A stretch of 64,000 bases of DNA from the NCBI RefSeq assembly GCF_038405225.1, contig NZ_CP151657.1, positions 930,001-994,000 on the forward strand. Reading direction: 5' to 3'. The notes beneath the pieces were generated by a model. That model worked only from the letters and a program-made list of their open reading frames with translations. It searched no databases and had not been told where the DNA came from. The stretch is from Arthrobacter citreus (lineage in GTDB: Bacteria > Actinomycetota > Actinomycetes > Actinomycetales > Micrococcaceae). Positions within the stretch are counted from its first letter, which is position 1, and each line of letters opens with the position of its first letter. The translations under genes were made by a program, and so were the position numbers. Below, piece by piece: positions 48,632 through 57,883 of this stretch.

Positions 48632-50062
48632 TCAGGACCCGATCAGGCGCACCGGATCAGTGAGGAACCCGGCCGGTTCACGGACCCACCACACGCCGTC
48701 GGCCCTGCGTTCAGCCCGTGTGGAGAACCGGTACCGGTACATCCTGGCCCGGACCCAGCGCGGCGGCGCCCCTTCGAAGGGGTCATGGCGCAGCAGGGCC
48801 AGGGTCCGCCGGTCACCCTCGAGCAGTTTCTGCAGCAGGACCGGAAACCAGCTGCTGCCGCCGGCACCCAGGGCAAGGAACCACATCAGCCAGTCCAGGC
48901 GCAGATGGTACGGAGCAAACTGGCGCGGCATCCGGGACGGATCACCGGGCTTGCCCTTGAACCCGTATTCCAGCCACTTGGCGTCCGGGCCGGGCTGATC
49001 GAGGGTTCCCTCGATCACCACCTCGTTCCGGCGGCGGGTAATGCTGCCAAAGGCGCCGTAGGCGTTGGACAGGTGCCAGCGGTTAAAGCTGGCGTTCATC
49101 AGCTGATTGCGGCTGAACAGGTTCCGCAGCGGCTCCCAGGCCCAGTAGAGCATCAGCACGGTAACGGCCAGGACAACGACGGCGAACCACACCGGCGTTG
49201 CTGCCGGATCCGGTGTTCCGGGCGAGGTCCCGGGCAGCAGTGCCTGCAGCATGGAGTCCGGCACCGCGCTGAAGGTGATCAGGATGGTCAGCACATTCAG
49301 CCACGCAAAGTTCCCGGACAGGACCAGCCAGGCCTGGGTCAGGATGACCACCGCGGCGGCAATTCCGGCCACCGGCTGCGGGAAGAACAGGAAGAACGGA
49401 ACCACCAGCTGGGCAAAGTGGTTGCCCAGGACTTCGGCCTTGTGCAGCGGCTTGGGCAGATGGTGGAAGTACCAGCTGGCGGGGTTTGGCATCGGCTGCG
49501 TCTCGTGGTGGTAATACAGGGCGGTGAGGTCCCGCCAGACCGGATCGCCGCGCATCTTGATCAACCCTGCGCCGAATTCCAGCCGAAACACCAGCCAGCG
49601 GAAAAGGAACAGCACCGTGAGCGGGGGAGCAACGTCAGAGGAGCCCAGGAACGCGGCCAGGAAGCCGGCCTCCAGCAGCAGGGATTCCCAGCCAAAACCG
49701 TAAAACGTCTGGCCGATGTTCACGATGGACAGATACAGGAACCAGATCAGCAAAAAGGCGGCCATCGGAAGCCATGATGGACCGGACTGCGGCAGCCCGG
49801 CTACCAGCAGTGCGGCGACGGCGGCGCCGGCCCAGGCCACGGTGAGCAGCAACCGGTCCGAGTAGTGCCAGCGGAACAGCGTGGGAACGCCCCGGCCCCG
49901 CACCCGGTCAAGATAGCGCGGTGCCGGCAGCAGACCATGCTCACCCAGCAGCGCGGGGAACTGGTTGGCCGCGGAAATGAAGGCCAGCAGGTACACGGCG
50001 GCGATGCCGCGCTGCAGTACCTGGCGCCCAATTTCGTATCCCTCAGCGCTGAACCACTCCAT
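48632..50062 (-). CDS. Lipase maturation factor (LMF1) family membrane protein
   Basis: 476 residues with multiple hydrophobic helices in the first ~330 residues and a long soluble C-terminal part with APYHLRLDWLMWF and FLALGAG, family features of bacterial LMF1-like proteins. Eukaryotic LMF1 helps fold lipases in the ER; bacterial roles are unknown. Divergent from the PIG-L deacetylase. Confidence 0.88.
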   Translation of the reverse strand: MEWFSAEGYEIGRQVLQRGIAAVYLLAFISAANQFPALLGEHGLLPAPRYLDRVRGRGVPTLFRWHYSDRLLLTVAWAGAAVAALLVAGLPQSGPSWLPMAAFLLIWFLYLSIVNIGQTFYGFGWESLLLEAGFLAAFLGSSDVAPPLTVLFLFRWLVFRLEFGAGLIKMRGDPVWRDLTALYYHHETQPMPNPASWYFHHLPKPLHKAEVLGNHFAQLVVPFFLFFPQPVAGIAAAVVILTQAWLVLSGNFAWLNVLTILITFSAVPDSMLQALLPGTSPGTPDPAATPVWFAVVVLAVTVLMLYWAWEPLRNLFSRNQLMNASFNRWHLSNAYGAFGSITRRRNEVVIEGTLDQPGPDAKWLEYGFKGKPGDPSRMPRQFAPYHLRLDWLMWFLALGAGGSSWFPVLLQKLLEGDRRTLALLRHDPFEGAPPRWVRARMYRYRFSTRAERRADGVWWVREPAGFLTDPVRLIGS

Positions 50063-50197
50063 GGCACCTCAGATTAGCTCCAGCCGGTGGTGGACGCTGC
50101 CCCTTCCGCAGATGCTTTGTGGTGGCCGGCGCCACCCCGGCGCAGGAGTCCTAAGCTGAAACAGGAGCTTAATACCAGACCCCGGGAGGTGCCGAAA

Positions 50198-51004
50198 ATG
50201 GCAGAATCGCGCGTCCTTGCCCTCATCGTGGCCCACCCGGACGACGACGCCTACGGCCTGGCCGGAACGGTGGCGCTGCACGAACACGACCCGGGGTTCC
50301 GCTTTGTCCTGGTTCATGCGACCGACGGCGGTGCCGGAACGATCGATCCGTCCTACCCGCCAACCAATGAGCCGCTCGGCCTGATCCGCCGGCGGGAAAT
50401 GGAAGCCGCGTGGACGGCGCACGGCAGGCCGCCGGACCGCCACGAGTGGTTGGACTACGACGACGGCGGGGTGGCGCAGGTGCCGTTCGGGGAACTGGTG
50501 GAGCGGATTGAGGGCATATTGGCGCAGGAGCGCCCCGACGTCGTCGCCACCTTTGGTCCCGACGAGATCACCGGGCACCCGGACCACATTGCCGTCGGTG
50601 CGGCCACGGACGCCGCCTTTACGGGTCTTCGGGCCGACGGCGGCCCGGGGCTGCGGCGCCTGCTGCACGGCGCCATGCGCCGCTCCACTTGGGAGCGGTG
50701 GAACCGCGGCAGGACCAGCCGCGGACTAAGTCCCTGGGACGAGCGCAGAATGTATGACCTGCGTCCCGTTCCGGATGAATGGATCGGCGTGGAGGTGGAT
50801 GTGGGCGCCGTGGCGCACCGGATCGTGGCCGGGCTGATGGAACACCGTACCCAGCGGTTTATGGTTTCCCCCGGTGTGTCCCCGGATGCGGAAGAGGACG
50901 CCGGCTGGGCCCGTTCCGTCTCCGTGGAGCCGCTGGTCATGGCCTGGCCGCCGCGCCAGCCCGGGGCACCCGTACTGGGCGATGTGTTTGAGGGGCTGGA
51001 CTAG
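50198..51004 (+). CDS. PIG-L/LmbE family deacetylase
   Basis: 268 residues. The zinc site is in VAHPDDDAYG (residues 11-20) and EITGHPDHIAVG. Related to MshB/Mca, the mycothiol-biosynthesis and mycothiol-conjugate enzymes, but the protein is not necessarily either; substrate unknown. GGGAGGTG lies upstream. Its stop overlaps the convergent DUF427 gene by four bases. Confidence 0.88.
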   Translation: MAESRVLALIVAHPDDDAYGLAGTVALHEHDPGFRFVLVHATDGGAGTIDPSYPPTNEPLGLIRRREMEAAWTAHGRPPDRHEWLDYDDGGVAQVPFGELVERIEGILAQERPDVVATFGPDEITGHPDHIAVGAATDAAFTGLRADGGPGLRRLLHGAMRRSTWERWNRGRTSRGLSPWDERRMYDLRPVPDEWIGVEVDVGAVAHRIVAGLMEHRTQRFMVSPGVSPDAEEDAGWARSVSVEPLVMAWPPRQPGAPVLGDVFEGLD

Positions 51005-51819
51005 AACCGGAACAGGGAGGTGATTTCCTGCCTGACATCATCGACATAAACATCGGTGCGCTCGTCGAAGAAGGACACCAGATCTTTCAGCTGCGCGGAG
51101 TCGGGGAGCACTGATTCGTAGGACCAGGCCAGGTCCGTACCTTCCGGCCTGCCGGTCACCGACCAGTAGTTTGCCGTTCCCTTGTACGGGCACACCGACG
51201 TGGTCAGGGACGCACCAAGGGCATCCCAATCCACGTCCTCCCGGGGAAAATACGTGCGGGGAGGGAGCATCGTTTCATAGACGAACAACGGCTGGTGGGT
51301 CTCGGCGAGCAGCTGGCCACCCAGGTGCACCCGCACGGACCGTGACGACTGCCGTGCATCGACCCGGTGGAAGGGATCCCGGGGGTGCCCCTTGATCTCA
51401 TCGTCCTCTTCCAGCCACCGGTCAAAGGCGTCAAAGTCCAGCACCACGTAATCTGCCAGATCGGGGTCGTCGGCCCGGAAGCCGGCACCCGGCAGCCCGT
51501 GCGATCCCGCCTGGAGGTCCAGGGGCTGCCCTGGTGCCGTGTGTGCGGAAAACGGATAGCGCGGGTCCATCAGGGCGTTCGGCGGCACGCCGGCCAGCGG
51601 ATCCTCCGGGCCGGCGTCGTGCGTTTTTAGTTCGGCACTGATGTCCCGCGCCGGCACCGCATAAACCGGTGTTACCCGCCGGGGCTCGTACACCAGGTAC
51701 GCATGGTCGGAATCGACCACTGTGTTGTTCCCGAGCTGGGCGCGGACCCGGCGTGGTGTCGGTTCAAACCGCAGCTGGGGCAGTAATTCCCAGAAAGAAG
51801 GGCTGATCTGTTGGGCCAT
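51001..51819 (-). CDS. DUF427 domain protein
   Basis: 272 residues. A nucleic-acid-like beta-barrel DUF427 domain sits in the second half (VCPYKGTANYWSV, a typical segment, with SVRVHLGGQLLAET); the N-terminal half has a weak repeat of the same fold (RVRAQLGNNTVVD). Function unknown. Confidence 0.88.
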   Translation of the reverse strand: MAQQISPSFWELLPQLRFEPTPRRVRAQLGNNTVVDSDHAYLVYEPRRVTPVYAVPARDISAELKTHDAGPEDPLAGVPPNALMDPRYPFSAHTAPGQPLDLQAGSHGLPGAGFRADDPDLADYVVLDFDAFDRWLEEDDEIKGHPRDPFHRVDARQSSRSVRVHLGGQLLAETHQPLFVYETMLPPRTYFPREDVDWDALGASLTTSVCPYKGTANYWSVTGRPEGTDLAWSYESVLPDSAQLKDLVSFFDERTDVYVDDVRQEITSLFRF

Positions 51820-51850
51820 ATGATCAGTGTCTGGCGGCCCCGGACCGGAA

Positions 51851-52357
51851 TCAAGACCCTGGGGGTGCGGTCCGGTCCTCGATCACCTCAGCACTCCAGC
51901 GCTCCACACCCTCCCCGGAGACAAGCACCTGGAAAGGGTCCGTGACCTGGGACGGGAAGGAATTGGCGAAGACGCGGCTGCCGTCGGAATCACAGGGAAT
52001 GGTGGAACCCACTCCGATATCCGGCATATCGACCTGCAGCTCACCGCTGCCCTGGCATGACATCACAACTTTGAAGCGTCCGGTGCTCGATGCCATGCTG
52101 TCGAAGCTGCCGAGCGTGGTCTGGTTTTCCAAGGAGCCGAGGACAACTTCACTGTAGGTGGCGTCACCGGATGGCGCTGGCTGCAGCGTCGGAAGCGGAG
52201 TCGGGGACGGTATGTGGGTGGGGCGGGGCGTCTTTGATGATGCCGCTGCGGTTGGTTCATCAGCTGCTGATTGCGCTGATGAACAGCCCGTTACCAGCAG
52301 GGCACCTGCCAGTGCCAGGGTGGTGGCTGAGTTCACGCGTCGTGCGGTCCGTGCCAT
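51851..52357 (-). CDS. Putative lipoprotein
   Basis: 168 residues. Signal peptide with lipobox LVTGC (lipidated Cys25), then a Thr/Pro/Ser-rich linker and a ~100-residue beta-rich domain. A surface protein of unknown function. 32 bp before the convergent-side DUF427 start, but same strand orientation, so possibly downstream of its own promoter. Confidence 0.85.
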   Translation of the reverse strand: MARTARRVNSATTLALAGALLVTGCSSAQSAADEPTAAASSKTPRPTHIPSPTPLPTLQPAPSGDATYSEVVLGSLENQTTLGSFDSMASSTGRFKVVMSCQGSGELQVDMPDIGVGSTIPCDSDGSRVFANSFPSQVTDPFQVLVSGEGVERWSAEVIEDRTAPPGS

Positions 52358-52552
52358 GGTTCCCCCTCATCGAGGAAGGGCGCTCCGTGCAGTCCAACCG
52401 GAGCATCCTCCGACTTATGACCAGCTGCGCACGAATCTGCGTCAATCTGCGTTGCCGTGCGCTGGAGCTGCTGGTCAACGAATTCGCCCCACGCTAGCAC
52501 AGGCACTAACCGGGGTTTTCGGGCTGGGCCGGTTGGGCGGGCCGTTAAAAGG

Positions 52553-52584
52553 CTGATGCGCGCCGGATAGCCGGCGCGCATCAG
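52553..52584. terminator. Stem-loop between lipoprotein and MBL genes
   Basis: A 14-bp perfect stem (52553-52566 with 52571-52584) has an ATAG loop. It lies downstream of the minus-strand MBL gene's stop; AAAA precedes it on the plus strand (TTTT on the minus strand), fitting a terminator for the minus-strand mycothiol cluster. Confidence 0.65.
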
Positions 52585-52647
52585 CAGATTCAAACGTGTG
52601 TCGGGCTCCGGCCAAACAGCCGGGAGGGGAGTGCCCAACGGCTGGTT

Positions 52648-53295
52648 CTAGTGGCCCCGGGCGATCCATTCCTCCAGCTGCGGGGCTTCCGCGCCGATGG
52701 TGGTGGAATCCCCATGCCCGGTGTAAACCCGGGTTTCCGACGGCAGCGTCAGCAGCCGTTCCCGGATGGACTCGATGATGGTCGGGAAGTCGCTGTAGGA
52801 GCGGCCCGTGGCGCCCGGACCGCCGGCGAACAGCGTGTCACCGCTGAAAACCACGGGGGCTCCGTCACCCGGTGCACCGGAGGCGAGCAGGAAGCACACC
52901 GACCCGGGGGAGTGCCCCGGGGTATGCAGTGCCTGCAGCGTGATCCCGGCAACCTCGAAGATGTCGCCGTCCTCGATCTCACCGTCGGGCCCCTCGTCCG
53001 GGAACACCGCATCCCAGAGCATCCGGTCCGCGGCATGCAGGAACACGGGGGCGCTGAACAGTTCACGGGCATCGTCCACGGCGCGGATGTGGTCGTCGTG
53101 GCCGTGGGTGAGAAGAATGCCCATGACCTCCCGGTCGCCGACGGCAGCCGCGATGGCGTCCACGTCGTGGGCCGGATCGATGATGATGACCTGGGCCTCA
53201 TCGCCGACAATCCAGACGTTGTTGTCCACATCCCAGGTTCCGCCGTCGAGTGAGAACGTTCCCGAGGTAATGACGTTGTCGATGTGCACGCCCAT
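52648..53295 (-). CDS. Metallo-beta-lactamase fold hydrolase (candidate S-formylmycothiol hydrolase)
   Basis: 215 residues. Zinc motif THGHDDH (HxHxDH), plus later Zn ligand segments LHTPGHSPGS and VFSGDTLF and the C-terminal TGHGDST. Resembles hydroxyacyl-glutathione hydrolases. The start codon follows the stop of the mycothiol formaldehyde dehydrogenase with no gap, the same pairing seen in mycobacteria next to mscR, so hydrolysis of S-formylmycothiol is a plausible role; untested here. Confidence 0.85.
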   Translation of the reverse strand: MGVHIDNVITSGTFSLDGGTWDVDNNVWIVGDEAQVIIIDPAHDVDAIAAAVGDREVMGILLTHGHDDHIRAVDDARELFSAPVFLHAADRMLWDAVFPDEGPDGEIEDGDIFEVAGITLQALHTPGHSPGSVCFLLASGAPGDGAPVVFSGDTLFAGGPGATGRSYSDFPTIIESIRERLLTLPSETRVYTGHGDSTTIGAEAPQLEEWIARGH

Positions 53296-54381
53296 TTAGA
53301 GCACCACCACCGAACGCAGGACCTTGCCGTCATGCATCTTGGTGAAGGCTTCCTCAATGTCGCCCAGGCCGATGCGCTCGGACACAAACGCATCCAGGTC
53401 CAGGCGTCCGAGCTTGTACTGCTCCACCAGCATCGGGAAGTCGCGCGACGGCAGGCAGTCGCCGTACCAAGAGGACTTCAGCGATCCGCCGCGGCCAAAC
53501 ACGTCGGCCAGCGGAAGCTCGATCTTCATTTCCGGGTTGGGCACGCCCACCAGGACCACGCGGCCGGCGAGGTCGCGCGCGTAGAAGGCCTGCTTGTAGG
53601 TCTCGGGACGGCCGACGGCGTCAATGACCACGTCCGCGCCGTTGCCGCCGGTGAGGGCACGGATGGCCTCGACCGGATCTTCTTCCTTGGAGTTGATGAC
53701 GTGCGTGGCGCCCTGGGCTTTGGCCAGCTCCAGCTTCTTGGCGTCGATGTCCACGGCGATGATGGTGGTGGCGCCGGCCAGCTGGGCGCCGGCGACGGCG
53801 GCAATGCCCACCCCGCCGCAGCCAATGACGGCCACGGATTCTCCGCGCTTCACCTCACCGGTGTTGATGGCGGCACCAATGCCGGCCATGATGCCGCAGC
53901 CGAGCAGGCCCACGGCGGCGGCGTCGACGTCGTCGTCCACCTTGGTGCACTGGCCGGCGGCAACCAGCGTCTTCTCGGCGAAGGCTCCGATGCCCAGGGC
54001 GGCCGTCAGCTCAGTGCCGTCTTCCAGGGTCATCTTCTGCGTGGCGTTGTGCGTGTTGAAGCAGTACTGCGGCTCGCCCTTGCGGCAGGCCCGGCATTCG
54101 CCGCAGACGGCGCGCCAGTTCAGGACCACGCGGTCGCCCGGCGCCACCTCGGTGACATCGGGGCCGACGGCGGATACCACGCCGGTTGCCTCATGGCCGA
54201 GCAGGAACGGGTAATCGTCGTTGATGGCACCCTGCTTATAGTGCAGATCCGTGTGGCAGACACCGCAGGTAAGGATGTCCACCAGGGCCTCACCGGGACC
54301 CGGATCCGGCACCAGGATGGTTTCCAGAGAAACCGGGGCGTTCTTTTCCTTGACGACTACTGCCTGAACCTTGTGAACCAT
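53296..54381 (-). CDS. S-(hydroxymethyl)mycothiol dehydrogenase
   Basis: 361-residue class III-type zinc alcohol dehydrogenase that detoxifies formaldehyde as its mycothiol adduct; MscR/AdhE2 type. Catalytic zinc ligands in CGVCHTDLH and GHEATG; the structural zinc site has four Cys ([15 protein letters not shown]). NAD site: [13 protein letters not shown]. First gene of a mycothiol cluster. Confidence 0.9.
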   Translation of the reverse strand: MVHKVQAVVVKEKNAPVSLETILVPDPGPGEALVDILTCGVCHTDLHYKQGAINDDYPFLLGHEATGVVSAVGPDVTEVAPGDRVVLNWRAVCGECRACRKGEPQYCFNTHNATQKMTLEDGTELTAALGIGAFAEKTLVAAGQCTKVDDDVDAAAVGLLGCGIMAGIGAAINTGEVKRGESVAVIGCGGVGIAAVAGAQLAGATTIIAVDIDAKKLELAKAQGATHVINSKEEDPVEAIRALTGGNGADVVIDAVGRPETYKQAFYARDLAGRVVLVGVPNPEMKIELPLADVFGRGGSLKSSWYGDCLPSRDFPMLVEQYKLGRLDLDAFVSERIGLGDIEEAFTKMHDGKVLRSVVVL

Positions 54382-54512
54382 ATGCGTGTGCTGCCTCTCG
54401 AATGTCCGGGCGGAGCGCCGATGTCCGGCGTCCCGCGTTCCATCCTATGAAGCAGGACGGCCGTGCGCGAAGTTGACGCGTCCGGGTTTGCTGCCCCGGG
54501 CGCCGGGGATGC

Positions 54513-54785
54513 CTAGAGGCCCAGGCGGGACTTAACCTCGGCGGCGGAGGGATTAGTGGCCGATGAGCCGTCCGGGAAGATGACGGTGGGAACGGTCTGG
54601 TTGCCGCCGTTGATTTCGGCGACCAGCTCCGCGGTGCCGTCCACGTCCTCGATGTTGACCTCGGTGTACCCGATTCCGGCGGTGTCCAGCTGGGACTTCA
54701 GGCGGCGGCAGTAACCGCACCAGCTGGTGGAGAACATGGTGATGGAACCGGCGTCGGGGGTAAAGGCTTCAGCTGTGGCGGCCAT
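54513..54785 (-). CDS. Mycoredoxin (glutaredoxin-like, Mrx1 type)
   Basis: 90 residues. It reduces mycothiol-mixed disulfides. The redox motif CGYC is at 23-26, cis-Pro in TVPTVIF, then GSSATNPSAAEV. AAGGAG precedes the ATG at 54785; a longer frame upstream is not conserved. 131 bp upstream of the dehydrogenase on the same strand. Confidence 0.9.
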   Translation of the reverse strand: MAATAEAFTPDAGSITMFSTSWCGYCRRLKSQLDTAGIGYTEVNIEDVDGTAELVAEINGGNQTVPTVIFPDGSSATNPSAAEVKSRLGL

Positions 54786-55215
54786 GGAAGGCTCCTTTTC
54801 GTTCTGGGCTACAGGGACTGACCCGTACAACAATGGCCGGCATGGTTCAATTCCCGGGGCAGAGCCGGTTCAATTCCCGCGGGTACACCGGTGCGACTGG
54901 TGCGGGCGCACCAGAGCTGTACGAAGCCGAGATGAATTGTTGGTCGAGCCAGTCGGCAACTTCTATTCGTTGCTTATCCTGCTCTGCCCGGGCCACAGTA
55001 CGCAGCTCCGCTGCTGCAGCGATTATCTCGTCTCGGATGGCTTGTAGGTTGCGCTGGTGTCGATGGCCCATTCGCAAATCCAATGGTGGCAAATATGACG
55101 GCAGAACCCGAAACCATTGTGACAAGGAGGGTCCACAATGACAGACTCTCGGCTAGCCGTTCGCTGAAAACGCGGAAATCCGAGCGGTTGCCTCGATGAA
55201 CACCAGGAGTAAAAC
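54786..55215. other. 430-bp region with tRNA-arm-like direct repeats and micro-ORFs
   Basis: GGTTCAATTCCCG occurs twice (54844-54856 and 54867-54879), resembling a tRNA T-arm. No tRNA fold can be completed. Two short frames run toward the peptidase: a 34-residue one from 55095 and a 9-residue one (MTDSRLAVR) at 55138-55167 with a perfect AAGGAGG upstream. A minus-strand frame (54847-55125, 92 residues) is possible but unsupported. No confident gene. Confidence 0.35.
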
Positions 55216-56388
55216 ATGCCACCTACACCGAGCAATGCAACGCTTGAGGAAATTACCAGACTGATTAACTTTGAAACGGTCAGCCGCGACAGCAATCTTC
55301 CGCTGATCGACTACGTGGGTGAACGCCTGAATGCTCTGGGCATCGAATCAAAGCTGGTCCACGATGCCACCGGGCAGAAGGCAAATCTACTGGCCACCAT
55401 TCCCGCAGGGGACGGCACGCGGACCGGCGGCATTGTGCTTTCCGGGCACACCGATGTTGTTCCGGTCGACGGACAGGACTGGAGCTCCGATCCGTTCACC
55501 CCTCAGATCCGCGACGGCAAGCTGTATGCCCGGGGTGCCTGTGACATGAAGTCCTTTATCGGCGTGGTGATGGCCAAACTCGACTCGATGGCCGCGGCGA
55601 AACTCAGCGAACCCATCCACCTGGCCTTCTCCTACGATGAGGAAGTTGGCTGCATCGGAGCGGTTGACCTGGTGGCGGCTATCACCGCCGATGGCCTGAA
55701 GCCGCGCGGCGCCATCGTGGGTGAACCCACGTCCATGCGCGTGGTGCGGGGGCACAAGTCGGTCAATGTCATCAAGGTGGATTTCCACGGTATTGCAGCA
55801 CATTCCTCGCTGACCACCCAAGGGGTCAATGCCATTTCCGCGGCCGCCGACTTTGCGGCGTTTGTTGATGCCAAGGCCAAGGAATTCGCCGGCACCGGCG
55901 CCGCCGATGAAGCCTATGTTGTCCCGTACACCACCACCACGGTAAACCAAATCCAGGGCGGCATCGCGGTAAACACCATCCCGGCACTCTGCACACTGAA
56001 CTTTGAATTCCGCTCCATCGGTGCCGATGACCCGGTGGCGCTCATTGAAACCTTCCGTGCCGAAGCACTACGCATCGAGGCGCTCATGCAGGCCCAGAAC
56101 CCAGAAGCACGCGTCGACTTCACCGTGCTGGCCCAGACCCCCGGGCTCGATACTCCCGCCGAGGCCTCGATAGTCTCCTTGGCGGCAGAACTTGGCGGAA
56201 CGCCTAGCCCGGACAAGGCAACCTACGGCACCGAGGCGGGCTTGTTCTCCAACGCCGGCATTCCCACGGTTGTCTGCGGGCCCGGCGACATTGCCCTGGC
56301 GCATGCACCCGATGAATTCATCCCTCTGGAGCAGATTGCCGCGTGCGAATCATTCATCGACAACCTTGTGGAAGCACTCACCGCCTAG
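55216..56388 (+). CDS. M20 family peptidase (acetylornithine deacetylase / ArgE-DapE-like)
   Basis: 390 residues. Metal-binding residues in GHTDVVPVDG (His, Asp), ACDMKSFIG (bridging Asp) and FSYDEEVGCIGA (Glu-Glu). Dimerisation domain VRGHKSVNVIKVDFHGIAAHSS. ArgE-type fit is good by length and motif, but context (next to an MFS transporter, not an arg operon) suggests a catabolic role on an acylated amino acid. CAGGAG precedes the ATG. Confidence 0.88.
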   Translation: MPPTPSNATLEEITRLINFETVSRDSNLPLIDYVGERLNALGIESKLVHDATGQKANLLATIPAGDGTRTGGIVLSGHTDVVPVDGQDWSSDPFTPQIRDGKLYARGACDMKSFIGVVMAKLDSMAAAKLSEPIHLAFSYDEEVGCIGAVDLVAAITADGLKPRGAIVGEPTSMRVVRGHKSVNVIKVDFHGIAAHSSLTTQGVNAISAAADFAAFVDAKAKEFAGTGAADEAYVVPYTTTTVNQIQGGIAVNTIPALCTLNFEFRSIGADDPVALIETFRAEALRIEALMQAQNPEARVDFTVLAQTPGLDTPAEASIVSLAAELGGTPSPDKATYGTEAGLFSNAGIPTVVCGPGDIALAHAPDEFIPLEQIAACESFIDNLVEALTA

Positions 56389-56420
56389 CCTGCCACCCCT
56401 CACGCCACCAGGAGCACCTT

Positions 56421-57695
56421 ATGAGCGCACCAGCGACGATAACCCCGAAGCAATTTCAAGACGCCAAGAAGGCGGTGATCAGTAGCTCGATCGGCGCCGC
56501 CCTTGAGTGGTTCGACATCATCGTCTACGCAACCTTCGCCACCGTCATTGCCAAGAACTTCTACCCGGATTCAGATCCGGCGTTCGCACTGATTCTGACC
56601 TTTGCCACTTTTGCGATTTCATACGTCATCCGCCCGCTGGGCGGCATGGTGCTGGGCAGTTACGCGGACCGCAAGGGACGCAAGAGTGCCCTGACGCTGA
56701 CCCTGCTGCTGATGATGGTCGGGACGCTGATCATGGCCGTCGCACCCACCTACGCAATGGTGGGCATGTGGGGCGGGGTCATCATCCTGCTCTCACGCCT
56801 CATCCAGGGATTCTCTGCGGGTGGCGAATTTGGCACCGCAACTGCATTTCTGATTGAGACGGCACCGCATAAGAAGGCGTTTTATTCCTCCTGGCAGGTG
56901 GCAAGCCAAGGCGCCGCGATGGTGCTGGCCTCCGGCTTTGGCTTCGCGCTGACCGAAGGGCTCTCCGAAGAGGCGCTGAACAGCTGGGGCTGGCGTGTAC
57001 CGTTCTTCGTCGGCTTGCTCATAGGTCCGGTAGGGCTCTACATCCGCGCCAAGCTCTCGGAAACCGAGGATTTCATTCAAAGTGAAAAGGTAACCTCGCC
57101 CGTCAAGACGCTTCTCGTGAATCATTACGGGCGCCTTCTTGCCGCTTCGGCTTGCGTTGGTGTTGCAACAATCTCCGTGTACATGATCCTCTACATGCCG
57201 ACGTTTGCCGTGACGAACTTGGAAATCCCCGCAACCGCGGCATTCCTTGGCGGCGTGGTCGCCGGTCTCGTCACCCTCGTGGGCGTGCCGTTTGTCGGTC
57301 ATCTGGCGGACCGAGTGGGACCCGCAAAGGTGATGACCTATGCGGCAATCGGCGCCCTGCTCCTTGCCTGGCCGCTGTTCCAGCTCTTGGTCAACAATCC
57401 AACGGTTCCAACACTTGTGATCGTCATCGGCTTGCTCGGCGTGATCATGGCGTTCTACTTCGGGCCGCTTCCTGCCTTGCTCTCCTCGCTGTTCCCTGCA
57501 GCAATTCGAGGAACCGGACTGGCAATCACCTACAACGTTGGGGTGACGCTGCTGGGTGGCATTGCGCCGCTGGTGCTGACCTGGCTGCTGGACGTCACCG
57601 GGTCGCTGAGCGCGCCGGGCTTGTACTACATGGCCATCGCCGTGATTTCCCTCGTTGGCTTGTACTTCGTGAGAACACGTTACAGCCAGCCTTAA
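56421..57695 (+). CDS. MFS transporter, metabolite:H+ symporter (MHS) family
   Basis: 424 residues with 12 helices. GSYADRKGRKSALTLTLLLM carries the loop 2-3 signature (GxxxDRxGRK). MHS features: RPLGGMVLG and ETAPHKKAFYSSW. Substrates of the family include organic acids and proline/betaine-like compounds. 32 bp after the M20 gene, probably one uptake-and-hydrolysis unit. Confidence 0.9.
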   Translation: MSAPATITPKQFQDAKKAVISSSIGAALEWFDIIVYATFATVIAKNFYPDSDPAFALILTFATFAISYVIRPLGGMVLGSYADRKGRKSALTLTLLLMMVGTLIMAVAPTYAMVGMWGGVIILLSRLIQGFSAGGEFGTATAFLIETAPHKKAFYSSWQVASQGAAMVLASGFGFALTEGLSEEALNSWGWRVPFFVGLLIGPVGLYIRAKLSETEDFIQSEKVTSPVKTLLVNHYGRLLAASACVGVATISVYMILYMPTFAVTNLEIPATAAFLGGVVAGLVTLVGVPFVGHLADRVGPAKVMTYAAIGALLLAWPLFQLLVNNPTVPTLVIVIGLLGVIMAFYFGPLPALLSSLFPAAIRGTGLAITYNVGVTLLGGIAPLVLTWLLDVTGSLSAPGLYYMAIAVISLVGLYFVRTRYSQP

Positions 57696-57733
57696 GCTCT
57701 GGGCATCAACGAGCGGTTCACTTGTAATCCCCG

Positions 57734-57777
57734 GAAGGCCCCGTTTCTCTGCCAATTGGCAGCGAAGTGGGGCCTTC
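57734..57777 (+). terminator. Nested stem-loop after the MFS gene
   Basis: Outer arms GAAGGCCCC (57734-57742) and GGGGCCTTC (57769-57777) enclose an inner hairpin CTGCC-AATT-GGCAG (57749-57762). No long T tract. Confidence 0.55.
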
Positions 57778-57883
57778 GCCGTGGGGGCGTTACAAGGCTA
57801 TGACACCGCAGCTCAGCGGGCGTCGGCGCGTTCCTGGTGTTTGCTTCCGCCCCGGGCCGCGGGGAACAAGGCAAACTGGAACC

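Noticed and set aside
54847-55125. 92-residue minus-strand frame
   Set aside because: No ribosome-binding site, no domain, and it crosses repeats and competing frames.
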